Shown: in pieces, positions 32,301 to 42,105 of the stretch
How positions within the stretch are numbered: position 1 is the stretch's first letter
Layout: every line of letters starts with the position of its first letter
Source of the DNA: Haematococcus lacustris
Taxonomy: Eukaryota; Chlorophyta; Chlorophyceae; Chlamydomonadales; Haematococcaceae
Length of the DNA stretch: 64,000 nucleotides
Assembly: GCA_030144725.1 (NCBI GenBank)
Contig: JASKMD010000010.1
Coordinates: 4,213,045-4,277,044 of the forward strand
Reading direction: 5' to 3'
Notes under the pieces: model-generated
What the model was told of the DNA's origin: nothing
Databases searched by the model: none
What the model saw: only the letters and a program-made list of their open reading frames with translations
Made by a program: the position numbers and the translations under genes

Positions 32301-33503
32301 ACAAATTGCGAACGCTGGGCCTGTGCCTCAGGGTGGCCTGCTGCCTGGATCACCGTGACTGACGTGCTCAGCCCCAACAGCAGCCCAGGCAGGGTGTCGT
32401 GCAGCCGGGCAAGTGCTAGGTCCCTGTATGGATGCTGCTCTTCCACACACAGGATGGCCAAGCAGATAGTCAGGCGCAGGCTGAGCAGCAGGCAGGCGCT
32501 GCAGCGGTGGTAGCCAGGTGGCAGCTGGGTGGTGGTGGTGGTGTGTGCGAGGGTGCTGGCTGCAAGGTCCGGGTGCTGAGGGTGAGGGCGGATGGGGAGT
32601 GACTGCAAGGCTGCCAGCACCAGCAGCATGGCGCGGCGCATGCTGTCCCACACACGCAGCAGAGGGTCACCCTGCATGGGCAGCACACCAGGCACAGCTG
32701 CAGGGAGGTGAGGTGAGCAGAATGAGGTAGCCAAAGCCTGGGTAAGTGCTGGGAAGAACTCTCATGGAGCATGATTTCTGGATGTGGCTCACGGGCTGCA
32801 GAGTGGGCTTGACATCATATCACAAACTAACTGCAACTCCCTGCTGCATGGCATCATGGGGCTAAATCACTTAACATGTCTAGCACTGCACCAGGGTGAC
32901 ACCATCACTCTGGGCCCTGGCTGCTGATTGTGGAGCTCACCTCCAGGCTGTCGTCATGGTCCCGCTCCAGGGCACTCACAAAAGACAGCAGCTGACTACC
33001 TGGCACTGACCACTGGCTTTGACTGAGCTGCTTAGCCAGTGCTTCACTGGGAGGAGGCAGCTTCAGCGCATGCGACCCTGACCAGGATAAGAGGTGGGAA
33101 AGCTGGGCTGCTCTGATGTCATGGAGGGCCAGCACCACGTCCAGCACCTCCTCGTCTGTCAACAGTAACGTGCACAGCTCCCCAGCTGATATGCTGCCAG
33201 GGGCTAAGGGTGCGGGTGAAGCAGCAGCTGAAGCCGCTTTGTCAGTAGAAGAGCATGAGGAGGCAGTCTGGGCGCCCATGGCCCGAGGTGTAAGGCGAGA
33301 GGAGGCAGTCTGGGCAGCTGTGGCTTGCTCGATTCCTCGATGCAGCAGGTGGCATGCTGCTTCCAGGCGCTGCACGTACGCGCCTGCATCCTTGATCGCA
33401 GCTGTCAGTATTTGTGCTGCGTGAAGTATGCAGAGAGCAACGCACCAGGCTGCTGATCCGCAGTGTAGGCCGGACTCGCGAGCCGCAGCACCGCTTCACG
33501 CAT
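29358..33503 (-). CDS. Array copy 5 (type I), partial, minus strand
   Basis: Proposed exons in transcription order are A 33503-32941, B 32671-31858 and D 29581 down to the gap at 29358; E is not seen. Exon B is open over 814 nt and type I (long RG linker). Exon D starts GPDAWSMFQEE. In exon A the conserved start (MREAVLRLASPAYT) is out of frame with the rest (LTAAIKDAGAYVQRLEAAC); a stop follows after 32 codons. The frame that joins exon B correctly has no upstream ATG. The same defect is in copies 6 and 7. The B-D intron holds a hAT insertion (30367-31335). An otherwise coherent copy of doubtful coding ability. Confidence 0.5.
30367..31335 (-). mobile_element. hAT-type DNA transposon derivative, 969 bp
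   Basis: Flanked by a perfect 8-bp direct repeat ATGCGCAC (30359-30366 and 31336-31343). The unoccupied site is preserved in the matching intron of copy 6 at 45551-45558, with matching flanks on both sides. Element ends are CAG...CTG, usual for hAT; longer terminal inverted repeats are not evident. It contains only the 3' end of a transposase, so it is an internally deleted, non-autonomous copy. Confidence 0.75.
30504..30917 (-). CDS. hAT transposase C-terminal dimerisation region (truncated)
   Basis: A 137-codon open frame. The segment LALVMTPGSVEEERMFSAMAY followed by LKDDTGNRLQECHLNVCARV matches the hAT C-terminal dimerisation domain: small hydrophobic strand, S/E-ER-FSAM, then RNRL and a helix. 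The zinc-finger and RNase-H-fold DDE parts are absent. It lies inside an element with an 8-bp target duplication, which agrees with hAT. Confidence 0.65.
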   Translation of the reverse strand: MLDQHNLSAQQSAFVEAMRCQAEHRVELSSAAANPAEETTKLWHYLDGQPITKADIPEYMKLAELALVMTPGSVEEERMFSAMAYLKDDTGNRLQECHLNVCARVFSSKQSELETFPVERAINKWLNDAGLRGRYRH

Positions 33504-34240
33504 CGAGGAACCGCAAAGTACAGGTCATGCTGCACATGCTTGCACACCTCCTAGTATGATGACCTATATTATGATGACCTCTAGTATGACGACCTATATT
33601 TTCATCGCCTTACACTGCCAAGCAGCCAACCCAGCAAGGCTCTCTGCAGCAGACTCAGGCAGGACTGCATAACTGGGCAATAAGTATATGTGAGACCCGC
33701 CCGCGTGCAAAACATTAAATAACCAAAAAAAGGGCCTGGTTATTTTGGGCTCTCAATGGAACAGCGGGCGAGGCAGCGGCCGCAAGCGCAAGGCCAACGT
33801 AGAGACCAAGACCAAGACAGGGCACCACTCCAGACCAACCTAGAGAAATGGATGCGAGCAGCGGATGTGCGTTGCAGCGTTGCAATGGAGCTATCAGCAG
33901 AGCAGGTACAATCAACAGGTCGTGCAACTACGATGCCTAATACAGCCAACCCAGATGAGGATTGCAATGCGCATTGCACCAACCCAGCACAGGTGCCAGC
34001 CTTGCTGCATGTGCCCTGGCCTTGCACCAGCCATGCCCAGGTGCCAGCCCTGCTGCATGTGCCCTGCTGCACGACCACCATCACCACCAGCTGGGGCAAC
34101 TGCCCTAACACCACCCACCAGCAGGTGTAGCCAAGACACCATCACCCCTCATGCTGCCACCACCAACACCAACACCACCATCACCAGGGGCAGCTAGCCT
34201 ACCACCACCCCCTAGCAGGGGCAGTTGCCCTACCACCACC
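33504..34240. other. 5' flank of copy 5 and spacer
   Basis: The first 100 bp carry a repeated CTAGTATGATGACCTATATT motif (33551-33600). From about 33990 the sequence becomes CCA/CAC-rich repeat. No gene is evident in between. Confidence 0.45.
33551..33600 (-). promoter_or_regulatory. Repeated TGATGACCT motif upstream of copy 5
   Basis: Three units sharing ATGATGACCT or ATGACGACCT, two of them full 20-mers, lie 50-100 bp upstream of the copy 5 start. A related unit (AGTATAATGACCT) sits at the same place upstream of copy 7 (63970-63982). This flank differs from that of the + strand copies. A regulatory role is inferred. Confidence 0.35.
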
Positions 34241-34254
34241 TACCAGCAGCTGCC

Positions 34255-34736
34255 CTTGCCCTGCCCCACCCCTCCCAGCCCTGCCCTGCCCCTCTCCTCC
34301 CAGCCCTGCCCCACCCCCTCCCAGCCCAGCCCTGCCCTGCCCCACCCCTCCCAGCCCTGCCCCTCCCCTCCCAGCCCTGCCCTACCCCTCCCAGCCTTGC
34401 TCTGCCCCACCCCTCCCAGCCTTGCCCTGCCCCTCTCCTCCCAGCCCTGCCCCACCCCCTCCCAGCCCAGCCCTGCCCTGCCCCTCCCCTCCCAGCCCTG
34501 CCCCACCCCCTCCCAGCCCTGCCCCACCCCATACCAGCCCTGCCCCTCCCCTCCCATCCCAGCCCTGCCCCACCCCTTCCCAGCCCTGCCCCACCCCTCC
34601 CAGCCTTGCCCTGCCCCACCCCTCCCAGCCTTGCCCTGCCCCTCTCTTCCCAGCCCTGCCCCACCCCCTCCCAGCCCAGCCCTGCCCTGCCCCTCCCCTC
34701 CCAGCCCTGCCCCACCCCCTCTCAGCCTTGCCCCTC
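34255..34736. repeat. C-rich minisatellite, left half
   Basis: Dozens of units built from CCCAGCCCTGCCCC and CACCCCTC. The same repeat resumes at 38867 after the copia element, so it was one tract split by the insertion. Long Pro-rich or Gly-rich open frames on both strands are artefacts of the repeat. Confidence 0.9.
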
Positions 34737-34978
34737 TGAAAGAGAAAGAGGCCCTCGCTAAGAGGCAGCGCTTCACCGGACAAACACAGTTACACACTAT
34801 AGCAAGTATAAAGCCCACCTGAAAGAGAAAGAGGCCCTCGCTAAGAGGCAGCGCTTCACCGGACAAACACAGTAAAGCACTACGTCACTGAGCGGAGCCT
34901 AAAACAGAAGTCACACTTGAGATACAGTTAGCTCAACCCCTGATGGGCTGGCTGAACCTAGCATGCCTTGCTCCAACA
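34737..34978 (-). repeat. 3' LTR of copia element
   Basis: 242 bp. It holds an internal direct duplication of about 55 bp starting at the GAAAGAGAAAGAGGCCCTCG block, present twice. Matches 38625-38866. Confidence 0.9.
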
Positions 34979-34990
34979 CACCCCCTCAGG
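34979..34990 (-). other. Polypurine tract of copia element
   Basis: On the minus strand the sequence CTGAGGGGGTG directly precedes the 3' LTR (TGTTGG...), as expected for plus-strand priming. Confidence 0.55.
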
Positions 34991-35058
34991 CCAGGCCATC
35001 AGACCTCACAACTTAAACTGAACACCAAAGCCACTGGGTCTCAGCCTACGTCAGAGCT

Positions 35059-35725
35059 TCACCATCCCCATACCAGCCTTGCAAAATCCAAACTTGACAG
35101 AAGGCAGAGCCTTGGTGAACACATCAGCCACATTGGCTGCAGAGCCACAGAACTTGAAGACCAGCTCACCACGCGCCACCCGCTCACGCACATAAATGTG
35201 CTTAGAACGTGCAGATGCAATGGATGCTTGACCAGAGTGAGAGCAGCCTCATTGTCACACATGATGGTGACAGGCTGCACCACAGCAGAGCCCAGAGACA
35301 GATCAGCCAACACACCCTGCATCATAGTGGCTAGATAGCTGTGTGCAGGTGAGGCTGTGGAAACCAGCTGCTTCAGCTGCTCCAGCTGCTCCAGCTCCTC
35401 CCCTGAAAGTGCATGCCACGCCCGTCGGGCCCGGCGCAGACCAAAGAGAGCCATAGACAATTGCAGGAAGCTCCGCCACAGCCACGGATCTGACCCCCGC
35501 AAACTCAGGCTGAATACCCCGCAACCGACTAGATTGGCGCACGACAGCGCCACCACCACTGCTGCCCTCAGCCACTACTGCACCACTGCCAGTTGCACCT
35601 CTGCCAATCCCTGCGCGGCTGCCAGCTGCACCACTGCCTGCCCCTGAGCTGCTGCCAGCCCCTGCGCTGCTGCCAGCCCCTGCGCTGCTGCCAGCCCCTG
35701 CGCTGCTGCCAGCCCCTGTGCCCAC
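35059..35725 (-). pseudogene. Copia pol remnant: pre-RT linker fused to RNase H, frames broken
   Basis: Downstream of the main frame, another frame continues the Gly/Ala/Ser linker and reads QSSRLRGIQPEFAGVRSVAV, the usual lead-in to copia reverse transcriptase. The next recognisable part is already RNase H: PVTIMCDNEAALTLVKHP, then in another frame SKHIYVRERVARGELVFKF and NVADVFTKALPSVKFGF, ending at a stop near 35059. The whole RT core, including the YxDD box, is gone. At least two frame changes are needed to read through. Confidence 0.75.
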
Positions 35726-35735
35726 ACCGCTACCA

Positions 35736-38597
35736 TCAGCCTCTGTGCCCCCTACCGCTGCCAGCCCCTGCGCTGCTGCTGCTGCCAGCCCCTGCGTAGC
35801 TGCCGATGCCAGCCCCTGCGCTGCTGCCGGTGCCAGCCCCTACGGTGCTGCCGCTGTCAGCTCCTGCGCTGCTGGTTGCACCACCTGGTGGTGCTGGCGC
35901 GTGCTCTAGCGGAGCTGGTACAGCTGCTGGCGGTGCAGGCAACTGCACCTCAACCGGCACATGCACAGCATGCGGCACCAGCACCCCCGGCTCTGGCTCA
36001 GGCTGTGGCAAGTGCATGGCCAGGTCTGCCTCCCGGGTGGGCGGCCCCCGGTTAAGCTCATCGAACACCACGTCCTTGGTGATCAAGAGCTTGCCACCAG
36101 GTAGCAGCACCTGGTAAGCCTTGCTGCTCAGCTCATATCCTACAAACACCCCCTGCACCGCTTTACTGCCCAGCTTGCTGCGCATGTGCTCGGGCACGTG
36201 GGCATACGCCCGTGCCCCGAACACCCGCAGCGCTGACAGGTCTGGCCGCACCCCCCAGAACAGCTCCCAGGGAGTGCCCGCCTTGCCTCGCACCAGGGAC
36301 AGGTTGCGCACATAATTGGCAAAGCGCAAGGCATAGGGCCAGAAGTTAACTGAGAGCCCACTGCTGTACAGCAGGCACCGACCCTTCTCAAACAGCGTGC
36401 GGTTTAGGCGTTCTGCGCTGCCATTCTGCTGCGGGCTGTACGGGGCGGTCTGCTGGTGGATGATGCCTTTCCCACTGAGGAACTCCCTGACAGCCTGGTT
36501 GACATACTCAGTTCCCCGGTCGCTGCGCAACACCTTGACCTTGCGGCCCCCCTGTGTCTCAAACCACTCGACTGCATCCCTGATGGCTGCTGGCACCTCT
36601 GACTTGGCCTTGAGAAGGGCTATGAGTGACAGCCCACTGTGCTCATCAAGAAAGGTGAGCACAAAGCAGTAGCCAGCAGCATTGGGAATGCGGAGGGGAC
36701 CGCACACATCAGTGTGCACAAGGTCGCAGGGTGCTGCAACCCGGGCAGCAAGGGAGGGCAGCGTGTCGGCTACACGCCGGTGCAGCTTGCCCGCTGCACA
36801 GCCAGGACACACCCCACTACCTGCTGCTCTGCACTGCCCCGCGCTGAGTTCCACCCCTTCCACCATCCCCTTGCTGATCATATCACCCATGGCCCGGTAA
36901 CTGAGATGGCCCAGCCGCTCATGCAGCAGCTGCGGTGTGACCGCAGTCACAGCTTGCGCTGAGGCGGGCGGCTCACATGCCACCACAGCAGGCTGCGCGC
37001 TACCGCTGAGCTGATACTGCCTGCCCACCACCTTGCCTTTCACCACCTCCCCCTTGCTGGACTGCATGGTGATGCTGTCAGCTGACTGCCTGATCTCCCA
37101 GCCCTTCTGAGCTGCTGCGAGGGTGGAGAAGTAGTTGGTGCTGGCCTCTGGAGCCCACAACACATCCTGCAGCTCCATCCTCACCCCATCCACTGCCAGC
37201 CGCACCCTGCCCTTCCCATAGGCATACAGCTGCACTGAGCTCTTGCCCAGCCCCATAGGGACTGGCTGCGCAAACCCTTGATACCCATGCAACAAGGTGC
37301 GCTCAGGGGTGATGTGGTGACTAGCCCCAGAATCTGCCACCCACACCCTCATGCTGCTGTCCAGCTGCTGGGTAGAGGCAACAGCTAGCAAGGCTGGCTC
37401 TGCAGCTGGCTCAGGGGCAAGAGAGGCATGCTTGTCGACCACACAGGGCAGCATAGGGGAGAGCCCTACTGCATGGCTCCAACAGCAGGTCATGTCCCCA
37501 CAGCTGACCACACTGCCCCCTTCTGCGCTGCAGCTGTGCACCTCAGCCCCACCCACTCCCACACCTGCCTCAGCAGGCATGCAGGCAGGCAAGGGGGGGG
37601 CTGCATCAGCCACATGGCTCAGTGTGCCCGCATGCACAGCAGCGAGGGTGACGCTCGACAACCCTGCTGACCCACTGCTGCTCTTGCCTGCACCAGCCCA
37701 ACCACCCGCACCACCCCCGCTTGCACCACCACCCTCACCACCAGCCCCACGCCCCGCCGTACCACCATCTCGTGCGGGTTCTGGGCAGTCTCGTGCGTAG
37801 TGGCCACGCTTGCCACATCTGAAGCACTTGACGTTGGCGGCTGCCCGTGGGCGTGGCGGTGCGGTTGAGGATGAGGAGGAGGCTGCCGGCACGGCAGCCG
37901 GCTGCGTGCGGCTGCTGCTGCTGCCGCTGCTGCTGCTGCCACCCCCACCACCCCCACCACCCCCACCCTTGCCCCGGAGACGCACAGCAGCCAGCTGGGC
38001 TGACACTCCAGCCTGCTGCGCACGGGATTCTGCAATCTGCAGCGTGCGCTTGACTTCGGTGAGGGAGAGCGGGGAGCGCAGAGACCCAAATGTGATGAAG
38101 TCCCTTGCATTCTCATACTGCGGCAGGGGAGGCATGGCCTTCAACAAGGCCATGACCTGCTGGGGCTCGCTGACTTGCTCCTTGACCGCTGCCAGCTGCC
38201 ACACAATCTCCAACAGCCTGCTGTGCACTTGCCCCACAGTCTCACCGGGCTGCATCTGCAAGCTGTTGAGCTGCTCCCACAGCTGATAGCTGTCCGGCTG
38301 CTGGTCCGCCAGCAGGGCTTTCCAGGCTGCAGGTGCTGTCTCGGCTGCCACTACAAGTCGCAAGTAGTGCGACTTGCAGTTGCACAGCAGCCACGCATAC
38401 GCACGCTCACAGCGAACTGGGTCCGTGTCCTCGCCAACAATGGCCTTCCACAGCCCGGCCAGCCTCAACTGGCCCATCGCCCCATGTCGCCATTCGACAA
38501 ACGAAGTGGCTTCATTCAGGGGCAGTGGCTGTGGCATAAGGACTGCCATCTGTGGCTGCTCGGCTGGAGCGCTGACGTCTGCCTCTGATTTTACCAT
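35736..38597 (-). CDS. Copia Gag-protease-integrase polyprotein
   Basis: About 950 codons from the ATG at 38597. Domains in order: Gag with a UBN2/retrotran_gag-like helical region; a poly-Gly/Ser linker; a CCHC zinc knuckle (CFRCGKRGHYARDC) near residue 260; an aspartic protease start (VWVADSGASHH); a GAG-pre-integrase block (HERLGHLSYRAMGDM, CPGCAAGK); an integrase with HTDVCGPL, SDRGTEY and QNGSAERLNRT giving the D, D and E residues; then the GVFVGYE segment typical of copia. The end is a Gly/Ala/Ser-rich repeat where a frameshift near 35740, at a G run, closes the frame. Gag, protease and integrase look intact. Confidence 0.9.
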   Translation of the reverse strand: MVKSEADVSAPAEQPQMAVLMPQPLPLNEATSFVEWRHGAMGQLRLAGLWKAIVGEDTDPVRCERAYAWLLCNCKSHYLRLVVAAETAPAAWKALLADQQPDSYQLWEQLNSLQMQPGETVGQVHSRLLEIVWQLAAVKEQVSEPQQVMALLKAMPPLPQYENARDFITFGSLRSPLSLTEVKRTLQIAESRAQQAGVSAQLAAVRLRGKGGGGGGGGGGSSSSGSSSSRTQPAAVPAASSSSSTAPPRPRAAANVKCFRCGKRGHYARDCPEPARDGGTAGRGAGGEGGGASGGGAGGWAGAGKSSSGSAGLSSVTLAAVHAGTLSHVADAAPPLPACMPAEAGVGVGGAEVHSCSAEGGSVVSCGDMTCCWSHAVGLSPMLPCVVDKHASLAPEPAAEPALLAVASTQQLDSSMRVWVADSGASHHITPERTLLHGYQGFAQPVPMGLGKSSVQLYAYGKGRVRLAVDGVRMELQDVLWAPEASTNYFSTLAAAQKGWEIRQSADSITMQSSKGEVVKGKVVGRQYQLSGSAQPAVVACEPPASAQAVTAVTPQLLHERLGHLSYRAMGDMISKGMVEGVELSAGQCRAAGSGVCPGCAAGKLHRRVADTLPSLAARVAAPCDLVHTDVCGPLRIPNAAGYCFVLTFLDEHSGLSLIALLKAKSEVPAAIRDAVEWFETQGGRKVKVLRSDRGTEYVNQAVREFLSGKGIIHQQTAPYSPQQNGSAERLNRTLFEKGRCLLYSSGLSVNFWPYALRFANYVRNLSLVRGKAGTPWELFWGVRPDLSALRVFGARAYAHVPEHMRSKLGSKAVQGVFVGYELSSKAYQVLLPGGKLLITKDVVFDELNRGPPTREADLAMHLPQPEPEPGVLVPHAVHVPVEVQLPAPPAAVPAPLEHAPAPPGGATSSAGADSGSTVGAGTGSSAGAGIGSYAGAGSSSSAGAGSGRGHRG

Positions 38598-38609
38598 CCG
38601 CACCCGTGC

Positions 38610-38624
38610 GGTGGGCCCATAACC
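38610..38624 (-). other. Primer-binding site, half-tRNA initiator-Met type
   Basis: Directly inside the 5' LTR the + strand reads GGTGGGCCCATAACC. This equals the anticodon arm of plant-type initiator tRNA-Met up to about position 39. Its complement on the element strand would pair with a 5' half-tRNA rather than a tRNA 3' end, as known for Drosophila copia. Confidence 0.65.
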
Positions 38625-38866
38625 TGAAAGAGAAAGAGGCCCTCGCTAAGAGGCAGCGCTTCACCGGACAAACACAGTTACACACTATAGCAAGTATAAA
38701 GCCCACCTGAAAGAGAAAGAGGCCCTCGCTAAGAGGCAGCGCTTCACCGGACAAACACAGTAAAGCACTACGTCACTGAGCGGAGCCTAAAACAGAAGTC
38801 ACACTTGAGATACAGTTAGCTCAACCCCTGATGGGCTGGCTGAACCTAGCATGCCTTGCTCCAACA
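38625..38866 (-). repeat. 5' LTR of copia element
   Basis: 242 bp, apparently identical to 34737-34978. The minus-strand transcript would start in this copy. Confidence 0.9.
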
Positions 38867-39475
38867 CCCTCCCCTCCCAGCCTTGCTCTGCCCCACCCCT
38901 CCCAGCCCTGCCCCACCCCCTCTCAGCCTTGCCCCTCCCCTCCCAGCCCTGCCCTGCCCCTCCCCTCCCAGCCCTGCCCCACCCCCTCCCAGCCCTGCCC
39001 CACCCCATACCAGCCCTGCCCCTCCCCTCCCCTCCCAGCCCTGCCCCACCCCTTCCCAGCCCTGCCCCACCCCTCCCAGCCTTGCCCTGCCCCACCCCTC
39101 CCAGCCTTGCCCTGCCCCTCTCTTCCCAGCCCTGCCCCACCCCCTCCCAGCCCAGCCCTGCCCTGCCCCTCCCCTCCCAGCCCTGCCCCACCCCCTCCCA
39201 GCCCAGCCCTGCCCTGCCCCTCCCCTCCCAGCCCTGCCCCACCCCCTCCCAGCCCTGCCCCACCCCATACCAGCCCTGCCCCTCCCCTCCCATCCCAGCC
39301 CTGCCCCACCCCTTCCCAGCCCTGCCCCACCCCTCCCAGCCTTGCCCTGCCCCACCCCTCCCAGCCTTGCCCTGCCCCTCTCTTCCCAGCCCTGCCCCAC
39401 CCCCTCCCAGCCCAGCCCTGCCCTGCCCCTCCCCTCCCAGCCATGCCCCACCCCCTTCCAACCAGGCCCAGCCCT
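38867..39475. repeat. C-rich minisatellite, right half
   Basis: Continues the CCCAGCCCTGCCCC-type tract of 34255-34736. Within it longer blocks (about 39090-39240 and 39330-39460) repeat nearly exactly, showing higher-order duplication. Confidence 0.9.
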
Positions 39476-39945
39476 GCCACCACCACCACCACCACCACCA
39501 CCACCCTGCCACCACCACCACCACCTACCAGCAGCTGCCACCACCTACCAGCAGCTGTAGCCATGCCACCATCACCCCTCTTGCTGCCACCACCACTAGC
39601 AGTAGGGGCAGCTGCCCTGGCACCACCTACCAACAGCTGTGGCCATGCCACTATACCCCTCTTGCTTCCACCACCACCACCACCAGCAGAAGGGGCAGCT
39701 GCCCTGCCACCACCTACCAGCAACTGTAGCCAAGACACCATCACCCCTCTTGCTTCCACCACCACCACCACCACCACCAGCAGCAGCAGCTGGGGCAGCT
39801 GCCCTGCCACCACCTACCAACAGTTGTAGCCATGACACCATCACCCCTCCTGCTGCCACCACTACCACCACCACCAGCAGGGGTAGCTGCCCTGCCACCA
39901 CCTTTGTAGCCATGCCAGCTGTAGCCATGCCACCATCACCCCTTT
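39476..39945. repeat. CCA tract and 80-110-bp minisatellite
   Basis: A (CAC)n run at about 39478-39530 is followed by about five units. Each contains CTACCAGCAGCTGTAGCCAT, CACCATCACCCCTCTTGCT, a CCA run and GGGGCAGCTGCCCTGCC. Related units lie at about 34065-34255 on the other side of the C-rich tract. Confidence 0.85.
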
Positions 39946-41108
39946 TGCAAATAGCAAAGCACTTATTTCCCTTCCTAGCACTTGTTTTCCTTGCAAGAGC
40001 AACATGTTGTCTGACAGCTGCGCATTGTGCTGCGTACAATTATGTATAATTGCTCCTTACAGGCCCCTGTCGACTTGTCAACCCGTGTCCCCGAAAGTCT
40101 GTATCAACGAGTACCTGTGAATAGAGTACAGTGGAATATGCCGGATGTAACCGAGTTTCAGTGTGCCTGTGTGCCATCGCTACCATCGGCAGGGCATCCC
40201 ATCGGAAACATCGCAACCAAGCCGAAGCGCCGGGATGCGGCTTACAATGTGAGGAGGCCTACAGTGCCCATGTATCATGGCCGCATTCACAGCCAGAGGT
40301 TGCTCTCACAGGTTACGAGTGACCAGGCCGCAAACTGCCCCGATGTGAGCTGTGACGCCCATCCTACTCAGCGCAGCGCGCTAATGCCTGCTCTGCAAAG
40401 AACGGGCGTCACAGCGTCAGGCGCAAACTCCCTCACTCGCATAACACTCGGCCGCAAACCATCAGTATAACTATTTCAACGATGCAAACTGTATTATAAT
40501 GATGCACACCACATGTCGGTCCACGACTGTGCAAAGAGCGACCCGGTTATGATTACCATTGCTTCCCGGTATGAACACTATTCTTATAAAGATATCCCAA
40601 AGGGTAGCAAGGTAGTACGTTGATGTGACATTCAATGATGGAACATATCGCTAAAGTAAATTGCCAGTGACATTATTCATGCTTTCTGATTTGGTCTGGA
40701 CGTTTATGGCGTTATGGTTACTCCAACTACTGCTGCCAACCCTGCAAGGAACCCAGCTAATGAATGCTGGAAAGAGTTCATGACCTTGTGAACTGCGTTG
40801 AAGGAATATGAGCCCTAGCAGCATTGCCATCAGCAGCAATGGCAGAAGTACAAGGAACAGCAATGGTAGCTGGGCAGGGCGTGGACGCTTTCGTTAGTGC
40901 ACAGTCCAGTTCTGAGCATACCGTACCCTGTCTTTTACTTCGCGAGGCCCCGGAAATTACAATGTACACTTCGGCCTAGCAGCCTAACGGCTGACGGCTT
41001 AAGCGGTGTAAGCCACATCATCATACACTTTACAAAACTGATCGGGGGTTGGGTCCGGCGGTTGTGCTGATTATCTTGAGCGTCGCAACAAAGTAGTTAC
41101 AAAGTATT
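39946..41108. other. Spacer with one weak open frame and a solo transposon end
   Basis: A 147-codon + frame (40027-40470) has no recognisable domain and is probably not a gene. At 40918-40945 the sequence TACCGTACCCTGTCTTTTAC resembles the left terminus of the element at 60659-61420. No partner end was seen nearby. Confidence 0.4.
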
Positions 41109-41395
41109 GGTCCTGTTCGCACTCGCAAATGTTTCGATTTGAATTCTCCCCCAACCGACGCACTTTATCTCGGTCAGAGGGTACTGTCGTTAAAGTGCGT
41201 CTACCGCCCAACCTGACCGCCCCTCGCTGTCTCCTTTTGGGCTGCTGAGCAGCTCCCCTGACTGCTGTGAATGCGGGGTCTGATCGTGCTGGGTCACAAC
41301 ATCCGGGGACGCAGCCAGTGGCTCGGAACGGGAAAAAGTGCGTCGGTTGGGGGAGAATAATTCAAGTCGAAAAATTTGCGAGTGCGAACAGGGCC
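41109..41395. mobile_element. MITE with about 55-60-bp inverted repeats, 287 bp
   Basis: The ends read GGTCCTGTTCGCACTCGCAA on the left and the complement of GGCCCTGTTCGCACTCGCAA on the right. Pairing continues inward through the CCCCCAACCGACGCACTTT block (about 41148-41167 with 41334-41353). A 3-bp direct repeat ATT flanks it (41106-41108 and 41396-41398). The start GGNCCTGTTCG and 3-bp duplication recall Tourist/PIF-Harbinger MITEs. It is non-coding. Confidence 0.65.
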
Positions 41396-41537
41396 ATTAA
41401 CTGCCGCGCTTAAGTTGGCTAGCTTCGTCCGCGGGGGCTGCTGCGTCCAAGTCTGCGGCTGACTCCCGGCGCCAATCAACTGACCCATGATGATGAAGAA
41501 TGACGGGCAGGTAACTTCCGGAAAGTGCACGAACCGA

Positions 41538-41699
41538 CGTAAACGACCGCCCCTCGCTGTCTCCTTTAAGGCTGTTGAGCAGCTCCCCTGACTGCTGTGA
41601 ATTTAGGGTCTAAAAGTGAGAGTTTGGAGTCTACAAGTGGGGGGAGAAAAATTGAAGAATAATACAAAATCCAAAGAGTGCGAGTGCGAACAGGGCCCA
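41538..41699. mobile_element. Partial relative of the MITE at 41109-41395
   Basis: It shares CGACCGCCCCTCGCTGTCTC and the GAGCAGCTCCCCTGACTGCT block with the interior of the first MITE. It ends in GAGTGCGAACAGGGCCC, the same right terminus. The left inverted repeat is not evident, so it is truncated or diverged. Confidence 0.55.
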
Positions 41700-42105
41700 C
41701 GTTTGAGTTAGCTTTGCAGGTGTGACACCAGCCTATGTCTATGGGTGTGACACCATCCTTGGTATCGCGGATGTGTTGCCCGGCGCTGTTTTTGCTTGAC
41801 GGTGCAACTTATAAGCAACTTGGGGTTCTCACAACTCATTTTCACCGGAGGAGTGACAGTAGTACTGAAACAAGCAGCAAGACAGATGGGTGGGGCCCCC
41901 GCCACCTCCTGATCTTCTCTCTGTCCATTTACCTGCTTAGGGCCGTGTGGTTCTCGGGTCCCACGTGTGGTTGACTGGCGTTCACAACGAGAGCAACTGT
42001 CAATACCAGCGTCCAGCGAGCTAGCAACCCACAACAGCCCTGCCTCGGGGAGTGTCATGCAGGTCTTGTACCCAGTTGGTGCCTTGAGTCCAGCATATGC
42101 CATGA
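41700..42105. other. 3' flank of copy 6
   Basis: No gene is seen. The first bases past the copy 6 stop resemble the 3' flanks of copies 1 and 7 (TGATCATGGC), but no TnpB/Fanzor-like sequence follows here. Confidence 0.4.

Larger units (their letters stand above)
34737..38866 (-). mobile_element. Ty1/copia LTR retrotransposon, RT-deleted, recent
   Basis: Two 242-bp LTRs (34737-34978 and 38625-38866) look identical by eye. They start TG and end CA and are flanked by a 5-bp duplication CCCTC (34732-34736 and 38867-38871). Transcription is on the minus strand. The order Gag, protease, integrase, then RNase H identifies Ty1/copia (integrase before RT). The reverse transcriptase region is missing between the integrase linker and RNase H. 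It needs help in trans to move, yet the identical LTRs point to a recent insertion. Confidence 0.9.

Noticed and set aside
33740..34130. 124-codon frames on both strands upstream of the minisatellite
   Set aside because: They overlap each other antisense, enter repeat sequence and show no recognisable domain.
34230..34866. Long Pro-rich (+) and Gly-Arg-rich (-) open frames
   Set aside because: They are translations of the C-rich minisatellite in several frames on both strands at once, with no start context or domain.
38799..39829. Overlapping 230-330-codon frames on both strands
   Set aside because: Same minisatellite effect as above; repeated units lack stops in most frames.
40027..40470. 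147-codon + frame as a gene
   Set aside because: No domain, repeat or homologous copy in the window supports it; length alone is weak in GC-rich DNA.
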